A stretch of 6,132 nt of DNA. Source: Acidimicrobiaceae bacterium (lineage in GTDB: Bacteria; Actinomycetota; Acidimicrobiia; Acidimicrobiales; RAAP-2). The notes below the pieces were generated by a model. The model worked only from the letters and a program-made list of their open reading frames with translations, did no database searches and was not told the DNA's origin. Location of the stretch: contig PMAL01000172.1 of assembly GCA_003152555.1 (NCBI GenBank), positions 567-6,698 of the forward strand. Reading direction: 5' to 3'. Below, piece by piece: positions 1 through 5,884 of the stretch; the first letter of the stretch is position 1, and each line of letters begins with the position of its first letter. Position numbers and translations under genes: made by a program.

Positions 1-11
1 GTCCTCGTAGA

Positions 12-27
12 GACCAACGTGTTGGTC
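12..27. repeat. Short inverted repeat upstream of the pyrophosphatase gene
   Basis: GACCAAC and its exact complement GTTGGTC are separated by two bases, giving 7-bp arms about 80 bp upstream of the pyrophosphatase start. The shape would fit a protein-binding site or a tiny hairpin. No convincing -35/-10 pair sits beside it, so a regulatory role is only a guess. The rest of 1-109 shows no recognisable gene. Two + frames are open from the window edge (stops at 99-101 and 133-135) and could hold the tail of an upstream gene, but neither peptide is recognisable. Confidence 0.3.
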
Positions 28-109
28 GAGTCGCCCATACGACCAGCGCTTTTGCTGGCTACGATGGGTCCCAACCAGACATCACTTCGCAGAAGGAATA
101 GGCCGGAAC

Positions 110-592
110 ATGGATACAGTCAACGCCATTATTGAGATCCCACGGGGCAGCCAAAACAAGTACGAGTACGACCACGAGAACCACACGATCATGCTCGACC
201 GCCACTTGATCGTGTCGATGGGCTATCCGGCGGAGTACGGTTTCGTGCCGGACACGTTGGGCGGCGACGGTGACCCCCTCGACATCCTGGTGCTCACGGA
301 ATTCCCCACGTTCCCCGGCTGTCTGATCAAGACGAAGATCCTTGGGATGTGCCACATGACCGACGAAAACGGCGAGGACGCCAAGCTCATTGGGGTGCCG
401 GACTACGACCCGAAATGGAAATCGGCGACTGACATCGGCGACATCCCCAAGGACGTGCTGGACCGTATTGGCCACTTCTTTACCGTCTACAAGGACCTCG
501 ACGTCGGCAAGTGGATGAAGGTCGAGAACTGGGTGGGTCGAGATGAAGCGCTGGCCGAACTCGCGGCCTCGCGGGCGCGCTTCCAGGGTTAG
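110..592 (+). CDS. ppa: Inorganic pyrophosphatase, family I (soluble)
   Basis: Hydrolyses pyrophosphate to two phosphates in the cytoplasm, pulling forward nucleic acid, aminoacyl-tRNA and other PPi-releasing syntheses. The 160-residue product is full length for a bacterial family I enzyme. The signature DGDPLDI is at residues 53-59, with metal-binding Asp53, Asp55 and Asp58. The second metal-ligand block DENGEDAK (85-92) supplies Asp85 and Asp90. Lys17, Arg31 and Tyr43 match the E. coli active-site Lys29, Arg43 and Tyr55 with a constant offset of 12. The YKD block at 127-129 matches the Tyr141/Lys142 pair. The start gives the normal family N-terminus (VNAIIEIPRG). The only purine-rich ribosome-site candidate, AAGGA near 94-98, is rather distant, so initiation looks modest. 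Nothing catalytic is missing. It is a housekeeping gene and is probably unrelated to the operons further along. Confidence 0.97.
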   Translation: MDTVNAIIEIPRGSQNKYEYDHENHTIMLDRHLIVSMGYPAEYGFVPDTLGGDGDPLDILVLTEFPTFPGCLIKTKILGMCHMTDENGEDAKLIGVPDYDPKWKSATDIGDIPKDVLDRIGHFFTVYKDLDVGKWMKVENWVGRDEALAELAASRARFQG

Positions 593-612
593 CGGGTCAG
601 TTCAATTTTGTC

Positions 613-847
613 ATGAGTGATATTGGCGTAACGCTGACACAAGAGACGGTGGGTATCAACGCCCGCCACGTGTTGGTGCTGACGCAGTCGCTGACCGGTT
701 TCGCAATCCAATTGCTGGGCGGCATTTTTGGAGCGCTCTCGTTACCCGATTGGAACTTCAATTATTTACTTCAGAGAGACGCTGTTCGAAATTAGTTTCG
801 GACTGTGCTTCATCCGGTGGACCTACGAGATTCAGTCCCGCCAATAA
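613..847 (+). pseudogene. Small hypothetical membrane protein gene, probably frameshifted
   Basis: Read from the ATG at 613, the frame gives 60 residues and stops at 793-795. It contains one hydrophobic stretch (about residues 19-44, including GFAIQLLGGIFGALSL). The next forward frame has no start codon of its own in a useful place, yet from about 767 to the TAA at 845-847 it reads like real protein: YFRETLFEISFGLCFIRW, then TYEIQSRQ. Joining the two near 760-770 would give about 77 residues with two hydrophobic segments. I therefore read this as one small gene broken by a single indel, either a true mutation or a sequencing error. The gene starts 20 bp after the pyrophosphatase stop and has no clear Shine-Dalgarno sequence. 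It is visibly more AT-rich around 755-800 than its neighbours. I do not recognise the family. It could instead be two unrelated non-coding stretches. Confidence 0.4.
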
Positions 848-861
848 AAGACCTTCGAGGG

Positions 862-1371
862 TTAGTCGATCCAATATTTTCGGAAGCCCGGCTTGTCAGG
901 ATCGACGACGATGACCGCTTCTAATTGACCGCCGCAGTTTTCTATGACGGTGGCGGAGCCAACATTGTCATCGTCACAAAACATGAGGACTTGTGTGAGA
1001 CCGTCGGCTCGTGCAATGACGAGGGACTGGCGCAGGATTTCACTGGCGTAACCCAGTCGTCGAAATGGTGGAAGGACGCCGTAGCCAATATGACCACCCC
1101 GATGCTCGAGGAACTCATTCAACTCGAAGCGGATGGAGGTGCGCCCTACTAGCTGGCCGTCAACCTCGGCCGCCAGCTGCACCGACCGGACCAGATCCGG
1201 TCCCAGGTTTTCGCCCCGGCGTCGAGCTTCTTCGCCACGTAGAAAGTCCGCCCATGAGGTATCGGGGTCCCAATACAGCAGGAACATGAAATCATCGTGC
1301 TTCATGATCTCGTTGCCGGCTCGGGCCGCGGTCTCGTCGTCCACGCAGTAGGGTCGCAGCCGAAGTTCCAT
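862..1371 (-). CDS. GNAT-family N-acetyltransferase
   Basis: A single-domain GNAT protein of 169 residues that should transfer an acetyl group from acetyl-CoA to an amine on a small molecule or protein; the acceptor cannot be read from sequence. The central beta strand 4 and pyrophosphate-binding loop are clear: HIGYGVLPPFRRLGYASEIL (94-113), with RRLGYA as the Q/R-x-x-G-x-G/A motif (second G replaced by A, which is common). The later DDDNVGSATVIENCGGQ (133-149) is the typical N-x-x-S-x-x-x-x-E-x-x-G motif B region, and the chain ends with FRKYWI as many family members do. It lies 40 bp downstream of the TetR gene on the same strand and is probably the last gene of the - strand operon. There is no strong ribosome site before the ATG. 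The start is chosen because it gives the standard first strand (MELRLRPY). It may modify a substrate or product of the operon, or be unrelated cargo. Confidence 0.88.
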   Translation of the reverse strand: MELRLRPYCVDDETAARAGNEIMKHDDFMFLLYWDPDTSWADFLRGEEARRRGENLGPDLVRSVQLAAEVDGQLVGRTSIRFELNEFLEHRGGHIGYGVLPPFRRLGYASEILRQSLVIARADGLTQVLMFCDDDNVGSATVIENCGGQLEAVIVVDPDKPGFRKYWID

Positions 1372-1411
1372 CGCGTCAGGCTACTCGCGGCGCTGACGAA
1401 CTCGTCGTGTC

Positions 1412-2020
1412 TTAACGAACGAGTGCTTGGACATCCGTTCGTATCATTGAGGTGGCGATCACTTCGAGGGCCATCAACCAGTCGTCGCAATTGATAGACA
1501 GTGCGTGCTCGCCCTCCAAGGAGATTTGTCCGAAGAACAGGGCGTACCAAATACGCGCGAAGGCCACGCCGGTCATCCCTGGGGCCAAGAGGTTCTTCTC
1601 GATGAGCGGCTGCACGTGTCGCATGATCAAGTCACTGGCTTCTCGTTTGGCGTCGGCGATGCCCAGAGACGCGATCTCATTGTGGCCGGCGAACGACATG
1701 CTTTCTATACGCAAGATCCGTGCCTCGGTGCGAAAGGGCAACTGAGCGTCCGAAATCATGACCTTGAGTGCCGCGCGAAGTTCGTCGGTTGTTTCCACAC
1801 CCTGCAGCGGGGTGGTGAAGATTTCGGCGAGTCCCACGAGCACCTGTCGAAAGCGATAGACGACCGTAGCGGCGATGAGGTCCTCGCGGTCTTCGAAGTA
1901 GCTGTACAACAGCGCGATGGAGATGTTGGCTTCGAGCGCGACGCGCTTCACGCGGAACTGCGTCAGGCCGTTGCGCTCAATTTCTAGTGCGGCGGCCTCA
2001 AGAATCCTGTCCCTCGTCAT
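1412..2020 (-). CDS. TetR/AcrR-family transcriptional regulator
   Basis: A DNA-binding repressor-type protein of 202 residues, the usual TetR size. The N-terminal domain starts with the family-typical TRDRILEAA. The helix-turn-helix lies at about residues 24-49 (VKRVALEANISIALLYSYF, then EDREDLI). The remaining alpha-helical part (about 60-202) is the ligand-binding and dimerisation domain and gives no clue to the ligand. The ATG at 2020 is preferred over an in-frame TTG at 2077: the longer form would add 19 residues of non-family sequence and overlap the acyltransferase gene. No good Shine-Dalgarno sequence precedes 2020, so translation may be coupled to the gene ending 32 bp upstream. Its position inside the operon suggests that it controls this operon and perhaps the divergent importer. 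The 19-bp palindrome at 4448-4466 is the best candidate operator (inference). Confidence 0.9.
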   Translation of the reverse strand: MTRDRILEAAALEIERNGLTQFRVKRVALEANISIALLYSYFEDREDLIAATVVYRFRQVLVGLAEIFTTPLQGVETTDELRAALKVMISDAQLPFRTEARILRIESMSFAGHNEIASLGIADAKREASDLIMRHVQPLIEKNLLAPGMTGVAFARIWYALFFGQISLEGEHALSINCDDWLMALEVIATSMIRTDVQALVR

Positions 2021-2052
2021 GTCTGGACAATAGTTCTCGTGGCACGTGTTCG

Positions 2053-3270
2053 TTAATTCTCGAGTTCTGCGCCCCAATCACGGGTGTTCAAGATCTCGTC
2101 CACCCGGTTGAGGAACCTCGCGGCGTAGGCGCCGTCGACGGCACGGTGGTCGAACGTGAGGGCCAACAGGCCAACGGAATGAATGACGATGGTCTCGACG
2201 CCGTCCAACTCCACGACCACGGGCTTGCGACTCACGCCGTCAGTGGACAGTATCGCGACCTGTGGTTGGTTGATGATGGCGCCGGTGAGCAGTGTGCCGA
2301 ACGGTCCGGGATTGGAAATGGTGAACGTTCCGTTGGCCATGTCATCGACTGTGAGCTTCTTGTCGCGAGCCCCGTCGGCCAGTTGGCGAATCGCGCGGGC
2401 CATCGAACGGAGATTGTAACCGTCAGTTTTGGCGATGACCGGAACGACAAGTCCTTCACCGTCAAGGTCCACGGCGATGCCGAGGTTTACTTGGTGGTGA
2501 ATGACGAGATTGTCGCCGTCGACCGACGCGTTGAGATTAGGAAAGCCAGCCAGCGCAGCGACCGTCGCCAATGCATTGAAGGTGAGGTACGAGAGACTGA
2601 AACCCTCCATCTCTTTGAACGACTTGCCGTGGCGCCGCCTCACATCTTCGATCGCTTCGAAGTCGACTTCCTTGACCATCAACGTGTGGGCCGACGTGGC
2701 CTTGGAGTGCACCATGTGCTCTGCAGTGAGTCGGCGGATCTTCGTGAACGCAATGACTTCGTCGCCGTCAAGCTTCGATGTCGAGGTCTTGGTGCCGCTC
2801 ACGGCGTTTTCCACGTCGCTACGAGTGATACGACCGTTGGGTCCGGTGCCTACGACCCGGGACGCGTCGAGACCGTGCTCACTGAGCAGGCGCCGCACTA
2901 CCGGTGACAGTGGGGCACTCTCTGACGATGAATCTTCTCTTGCGGCTTTAATAGTCGGGGTTTCGACGGCCGGTGTTGGCGTTGGCGCCGGTGTCGTCGT
3001 TGTCGATTGCGTAGGTGACGTTGTCAGAGAATCACCAGGCTCACCAATGACCGCCAGTTTCGTGCCGACGTCCACGGTGTCGCCTTCGGGCACAAGGATT
3101 GCCGTGATGACGCCGCTCGCCGGGGCCGGTATCTCAGTATCGACCTTGTCGGTGGAGACTTCGAACAGCGCTTCGCCCTTTTCGACTTCGTCGCCGATGG
3201 ACTTGAACCACTTAGTGACGGTGCCTTCGGCGACGGTCTCACCGAGCTGGGGCATCGTGACGTCAGGCAT
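2053..3270 (-). CDS. 2-oxo acid dehydrogenase E2, dihydrolipoamide acyltransferase
   Basis: Core subunit of a pyruvate-, 2-oxoglutarate- or branched-chain-type dehydrogenase complex; it moves the acyl group from E1-bound thiamine diphosphate via lipoate to CoA. All three domains are intact in 405 residues. An N-terminal lipoyl domain (1-80) carries the lipoylated Lys42 in STDKVDTEIPAP. A Thr/Pro-rich swinging linker (83-106) follows. Next is the peripheral-subunit-binding domain (about 119-158, SPVVRRLLSEHGLDASRVVG, then TGPNGRITRSDV). The catalytic domain (about 170-405) has TISNPGPFG (317-325) and the active-site FDHRAVDG with His375 and Asp379. There is only one lipoyl domain, which favours a branched-chain-type E2 over the multi-lipoyl actinobacterial pyruvate/oxoglutarate E2, though weakly. 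GAGG lies 5 bases before the ATG. No E1 or E3 gene is in the window. It follows the hydrolase by 39 bp. Substrate class is unproven. Confidence 0.95.
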   Translation of the reverse strand: MPDVTMPQLGETVAEGTVTKWFKSIGDEVEKGEALFEVSTDKVDTEIPAPASGVITAILVPEGDTVDVGTKLAVIGEPGDSLTTSPTQSTTTTPAPTPTPAVETPTIKAAREDSSSESAPLSPVVRRLLSEHGLDASRVVGTGPNGRITRSDVENAVSGTKTSTSKLDGDEVIAFTKIRRLTAEHMVHSKATSAHTLMVKEVDFEAIEDVRRRHGKSFKEMEGFSLSYLTFNALATVAALAGFPNLNASVDGDNLVIHHQVNLGIAVDLDGEGLVVPVIAKTDGYNLRSMARAIRQLADGARDKKLTVDDMANGTFTISNPGPFGTLLTGAIINQPQVAILSTDGVSRKPVVVELDGVETIVIHSVGLLALTFDHRAVDGAYAARFLNRVDEILNTRDWGAELEN

Positions 3271-3301
3271 CGACGCCTCGGCATCTCGAAAAGATGAGAT
3301 T

Positions 3302-3323
3302 TCTCGACGTCATGACGTCGAGA
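3302..3323. repeat. Perfect 22-bp palindrome across the hydrolase stop codon
   Basis: The half TCTCGACGTCA is followed directly by its exact reverse complement TGACGTCGAGA, 11 bp per arm with no mismatch. It covers the last codons and the TGA (3310-3312) of the hydrolase and ends about 30 bp before the acyltransferase start. On the - strand RNA it can fold as a 9-bp stem with a CATG loop, followed by a moderately T-rich stretch and a second small stem (CATCT/AGATG, 3282-3296). It could be an attenuator or partial terminator, an RNA-processing site, or a dimeric regulator's binding site. The T tract is too broken for a confident intrinsic terminator call. Confidence 0.7.
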
Positions 3324-4380
3324 CGAGCAGTCGTTGGGCCAACCAGTCGGCGCTGAGTGGGCGATGGCGATAGACGACGTTGGCGCAACCGTGGTTACCC
3401 TCTTCGAGCAGCACCAATGTCGTCTCACCGCTGGCCTCATTGGCTAGTCGTTCGCCGTCTTGCCAGGGGAAGAGGCGGTCCCGTTTGCCCATGATCACCA
3501 TGAGTGGAGTGGTGATCTCGGAGGCGAAGCCCTCGAGCGTCATGTCCCACGCTCGTTTTTCTGCCTCTTCGGGTGACGATGAGAACGACCGCACCTCAAA
3601 GGCGTGACGTGTAAGCGGATTGAGGTCTTTCCATGTGGCGCCCAAGTTGTACGGTCCGGCCAAGGCCACCGTCCCCTTTAGTGGGAGGTCCGAACTCGCC
3701 ATTCGCGCCGCGTAGAAGCCCCCGAGGCTGACGCCCCACACGCCAATGCGGTCACTGTCAACCTGGTTCATGGTGAGTAAGTGCTCGAGAACCGCTGCAC
3801 CCACTCGATCCCACTCGGGACGTATGGGGAGCGTCCACTCGGCTTCGCCCTGGCCCGGGCCATCGAGCGCGAAGATCGCCAGGCCTCGGTCAAGGAATGC
3901 CCGTTCAACGTCGCGGAACTCCTCCTTGGTTGAGTCAAGCCCGGGAATAAGGATCACCGTAGGGTGGGGCCCCTCACCACGTGGCGCCCGGAAAACGCCC
4001 ACCAGTTTTGAACCTTCGAAGCTGATCTCCTCGCGGCTGGCCGGGGGATCGAACATTGGCAGGGCCCTATTGAGCGCATCGACCGCACGTGCGTGTGCGG
4101 CTTTGGCCTGATCTAGGTCGTGGACGAAGAGGAACTTGCCGAAGTGGAAGTATGTTGCCGCGCGGGCGTAAAACTCACCGGCACTTCGGTTACGACCACT
4201 AGCGAGCGCCTCGTTCGCGAGGTCGAAATGTTCCTGGGCCCCATCACACCAGGCGCTACACCACTCGTCCCAACTCGTGAGTGGCTTCGTGATGCGCGCG
4301 TAATCGCTGGCGTCAACTCCGTTCGCAGTGAAGCGAGGCTCCCAGTTGGCAATCGCCGTCTCTAACAAAACATCGGCCAT
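3310..4380 (-). CDS. Alpha/beta hydrolase, 2,6-dihydroxypseudooxynicotine hydrolase-like
   Basis: An intracellular serine hydrolase of 356 residues. An N-terminal helical cap (about 1-112) precedes the alpha/beta core. The core shows ILIPGLDS (143-150, oxyanion-hole strand), ALDGPGQGEAE (171-181) and the nucleophile elbow GVSLGG with Ser218. Asp301 is in MGKRDRLFPW and His330 in EEGNHGCANV, completing the triad. From memory, the family type enzyme, which breaks a C-C bond in Arthrobacter nicotine breakdown, uses Ser217, Asp300 and His329, a constant offset of one. This supports the family but does not prove the same substrate. The ATG at 4380 is chosen because GAGG lies 6 bases before it (GAGGGGGCCC then ATG). 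An in-frame upstream start at 4464 would add 28 non-family residues and put the promoter inside the gene. It is first in the - strand operon and diverges from an importer, so it probably acts on the imported compound. Esterase or amidase activity is also possible. Confidence 0.92.
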   Translation of the reverse strand: MADVLLETAIANWEPRFTANGVDASDYARITKPLTSWDEWCSAWCDGAQEHFDLANEALASGRNRSAGEFYARAATYFHFGKFLFVHDLDQAKAAHARAVDALNRALPMFDPPASREEISFEGSKLVGVFRAPRGEGPHPTVILIPGLDSTKEEFRDVERAFLDRGLAIFALDGPGQGEAEWTLPIRPEWDRVGAAVLEHLLTMNQVDSDRIGVWGVSLGGFYAARMASSDLPLKGTVALAGPYNLGATWKDLNPLTRHAFEVRSFSSSPEEAEKRAWDMTLEGFASEITTPLMVIMGKRDRLFPWQDGERLANEASGETTLVLLEEGNHGCANVVYRHRPLSADWLAQRLLVSTS

Positions 4381-4435
4381 GGGCCCCCTCAGAACTGCAT
4401 AGATGCTGATGGTAACTGAGAACCACCCGCGAAGG

Positions 4436-4464
4436 ATAGTGCGGTACCCTTGAAAACTTTTCAA
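4436..4464 (-). promoter_or_regulatory. Candidate promoter for the hydrolase-E2-TetR-GNAT operon
   Basis: On the - strand, TTGAAA (4464-4459) is a five-of-six match to the -35 consensus. It is followed after exactly 17 bases by CACTAT (4441-4436), which keeps the three most conserved -10 positions (A2, A5, T6). Transcription would begin near 4428 and give a leader of roughly 50 bases before the ATG at 4380. This supports the shorter start of the hydrolase. The palindrome 4448-4466 covers the -35 box and part of the spacer, as expected for a repressor site. Confidence 0.45.
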
Positions 4465-4466
4465 GG
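4448..4466. promoter_or_regulatory. Perfect 19-bp palindromic operator candidate
   Basis: CCTTGAAAACTTTTCAAGG: 9-bp arms around one central base, without mismatch. It lies in the divergent control region over the -35 box of the proposed hydrolase promoter. A further direct half-site, CCTTGAAT, occurs at 4493-4500 nearer the importer. Length and symmetry fit a homodimeric regulator such as the TetR protein of this operon, but the pairing is inferred from position only. Confidence 0.6.
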
Positions 4467-4494
4467 AAAATAAGGGTTTATAGGGTCAACTGCC

Positions 4495-4523
4495 TTGAAT
4501 GTCCACCTCTGTATCGTTAGCGT
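4495..4523 (+). promoter_or_regulatory. Weak candidate promoter for the importer operon
   Basis: TTGAAT (4495-4500) and TAGCGT (4518-4523) are spaced by 17 bases and would start transcription near 4530, about 75 bases before the binding-protein gene. The -10 match is poor (three of six). It is listed because it is the best spaced pair found on the + strand and because an inverted repeat at 4530-4546 falls on the predicted start. Confidence 0.22.
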
Positions 4524-4537
4524 TACGCCATCACTCA
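4519..4537 (-). repeat. Partial copy of the small membrane gene's start
   Basis: Read on the - strand, this stretch is TGAGTGAT followed by GGCGTAACGCT. The same two blocks, with three extra bases between them, form 614-635 at the start of the small + strand gene. With the preceding base both read as an initiation codon plus SD(I)GVTLT: ATG AGT GAT ATT GGC GTA at 613 and GTG AGT GAT GGC GTA from 4538. The - strand frame from 4538 runs only 24 codons to a TGA and then shows no further similarity. It may be a decayed duplicate of a gene start, or chance. Confidence 0.35.
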
Positions 4538-4546
4538 CCGAGTGAT
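4530..4546. promoter_or_regulatory. Inverted repeat upstream of the importer operon
   Basis: ATCACTC-ACC-GAGTGAT: perfect 7-bp arms with a 3-bp spacer, about 60 bp before the binding-protein start. Its sequence is unrelated to the 19-bp palindrome 64 bp away, so two different regulators may act in this region. It could also form a short hairpin in the leader RNA. Confidence 0.45.
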
Positions 4547-4594
4547 CGATTCTGGCATTGAGGCTTTCGGGGGATCGCCAGAGGCGCAATAGGT

Positions 4595-4600
4595 AGGGGG
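4595..4600 (+). promoter_or_regulatory. Ribosome binding site of the substrate-binding protein gene
   Basis: AGGGGG ends 6 bases before the ATG at 4607. This spacing favours that ATG over the adjacent in-frame TTG at 4604, which would be only 3 bases away. Confidence 0.7.
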
Positions 4601-4606
4601 AAATTG

Positions 4607-5881
4607 ATGAACAACAAAGGGAAACTTTTTCGTGCGCTAGGACTGTCGTCGGTCATGGCAACGTCGATGATTTTCATTGCTGCGTCGAGTGGCGCAAGTT
4701 CGAGCGATACGCTCGCCAAGGGTGCGCCGGTAACCATCGGCATCTCGCTCTCACTCTCTGGTGACTTCTCCGCTGACGGACAGGCCTACCAGCAGGGTTA
4801 TGAGCTGTGGGCCGATTCGGTGAATGCGACCGGTGGACTGCTCGGACACAAAGTGAAACTCGACATTGTTTCCGACGCGTCCAGTCCGACCCAGGTGGTG
4901 ACGAACTACCAGGACCTGATTTCGGTCAAGCACGTCAACTTGACGTTCGGCCCGTTCTCGACCCTGCTGACGTTGCCTGCCGCGCAGGCAGTCAATCGGT
5001 ACGGTTTCGCGATGCTCGAGGGCGCCGGCGGTGGACCATCGGTCTTCCAGGCCGGACTTAAGAACGTCTTTGACGTGACGCTGCCCGTGTCCTACGACCT
5101 GGCACCATTTTCCAAGTGGCTGACGACGTTGCCGGCGAGCACTCGTCCCACGACGATTGCCTACGTGACGTCCAACGACCCGTTCACCCAGCCAGTGGTG
5201 GACGTAGCCCAAAAGCTCATTGCGGGCCACGGCATCAAGACCGTCTACAACAAGGTCTTCCCGGCCGAAGCGACTGACTACACCGCTATCGCGGACGCAG
5301 TCGCGGCGACCAAGCCTCAAGTGGTAATGCTTGGTTCGGTTGACGTGCCTACGGTCTCGGCTTTCATGCAAGCCTTCGAACAGGCGCATTTCACTCCCAA
5401 AGTCTTTGTGGCGACGGCCGGTCCCGACCAGGGCCAGGCGTTCACGAGTGCCGTGGGCATAGGTAACGCGGACGGCATGATGGTGCCCAATTCATGGTAC
5501 GGAAGTTCGCCCATTGCGTCGAGTCGCGCGATGGTGGCTGCCTACATCAAGAAGGACGGCGGCACCAAGGTGTGCGCCAATCCCTGCACCGCGGCCAGCG
5601 TCAACGCCGACATCGCCGAGGCCTACTCGGTTGGTGAGGTGATGGCCCAAGCGGTCAAGGCCACGGGTGGCTTTAACAACGCCGACATCATCAAGTACCT
5701 GCACTCCGGGATCACGTTGACGAGCGTGCAAGGCGCGGTCAAGTTCAATGCCTTGGGCGAGAACCTGGCGCAGACGGCCTACACCTTCCAGTGGCAGGGT
5801 GCGAAGTTCGTGGAAGTCAACCCCACTACCGACAAGGGAGCTGTACCGGTCCTCTTCCCCAAGCCGGCGTGGACCAGTTAA
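4607..5881 (+). CDS. ABC transporter substrate-binding protein, Liv type (Peripla_BP_6-like)
   Basis: Extracytoplasmic receptor of 424 residues that captures the solute for a branched-chain-amino-acid-type (HAAT) ABC importer. A basic n-region (MNNKGKLFR) and hydrophobic segment (about 10-30) form a signal peptide, probably cut near SGA-SSS (about 30). The mature part opens with VTIGISLSLSGDFSADGQAY (42-61), the family's first strand and ligand loop. It continues with NATGGLLGHKVKLDIVSD (73-90), with FGPFST (114-119) where the family usually has GP.SS, and with the second-lobe DYTAIADAVAATKPQVV (224-240). No lipobox cysteine is present, which is unusual for an actinobacterial binding protein that must stay near the membrane. 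The only cysteines, Cys323 and Cys327 (KVCANPC), could form a disulphide. The permease gene follows within 3 bp. Members bind amino acids, urea, amides or aromatic acids, so the ligand cannot be named. Confidence 0.93.
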   Translation: MNNKGKLFRALGLSSVMATSMIFIAASSGASSSDTLAKGAPVTIGISLSLSGDFSADGQAYQQGYELWADSVNATGGLLGHKVKLDIVSDASSPTQVVTNYQDLISVKHVNLTFGPFSTLLTLPAAQAVNRYGFAMLEGAGGGPSVFQAGLKNVFDVTLPVSYDLAPFSKWLTTLPASTRPTTIAYVTSNDPFTQPVVDVAQKLIAGHGIKTVYNKVFPAEATDYTAIADAVAATKPQVVMLGSVDVPTVSAFMQAFEQAHFTPKVFVATAGPDQGQAFTSAVGIGNADGMMVPNSWYGSSPIASSRAMVAAYIKKDGGTKVCANPCTAASVNADIAEAYSVGEVMAQAVKATGGFNNADIIKYLHSGITLTSVQGAVKFNALGENLAQTAYTFQWQGAKFVEVNPTTDKGAVPVLFPKPAWTS

Positions 5882-5884
5882 TCC

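Noticed and set aside
43..58. CCAGC/GCTGG hairpin before the pyrophosphatase
   Set aside because: Only 5-bp arms with a 6-base loop and no T tract, so it is not supported as a terminator.
59..475. - strand open frame opposite the pyrophosphatase
   Set aside because: Shadow of a gene with all catalytic residues intact; its sequence is Val/His/Arg-biased and not domain-like.
848..861. Possible bidirectional terminator between the convergent small gene and the acetyltransferase
   Set aside because: CCTTCGAGG gives only a 3-bp stem; the sequence is too weak to call.
1043..1051. Third copy of TGGCGTAAC
   Set aside because: It is explained by the conserved G-Y-A-S codons of the acetyltransferase acetyl-CoA loop.
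2021..2077. Extended TetR start at TTG 2077
   Set aside because: It would overlap the E2 coding end and add residues before the normal TetR beginning TRDRIL.
1987..2907. Long + strand open frame of about 300 codons
   Set aside because: It lies antisense to the well-supported E2 gene; its translation has no domain-like pattern and arises from the E2 codon composition.
2501..3373. Second + strand open frame, Ser/Thr/Val-rich, about 290 codons
   Set aside because: Antisense to the E2 lipoyl, linker and catalytic regions; the low-complexity stretch mirrors the Thr/Pro linker.
4381..4464. Extended N-terminus for the hydrolase
   Set aside because: The extra 28 residues are not family-like and would cover the proposed promoter and palindrome; a good ribosome site precedes the ATG at 4380.
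4751..5389. - strand open frame of about 210 codons
   Set aside because: Antisense shadow of the substrate-binding protein, rich in Arg, His and Gly with no recognisable fold.
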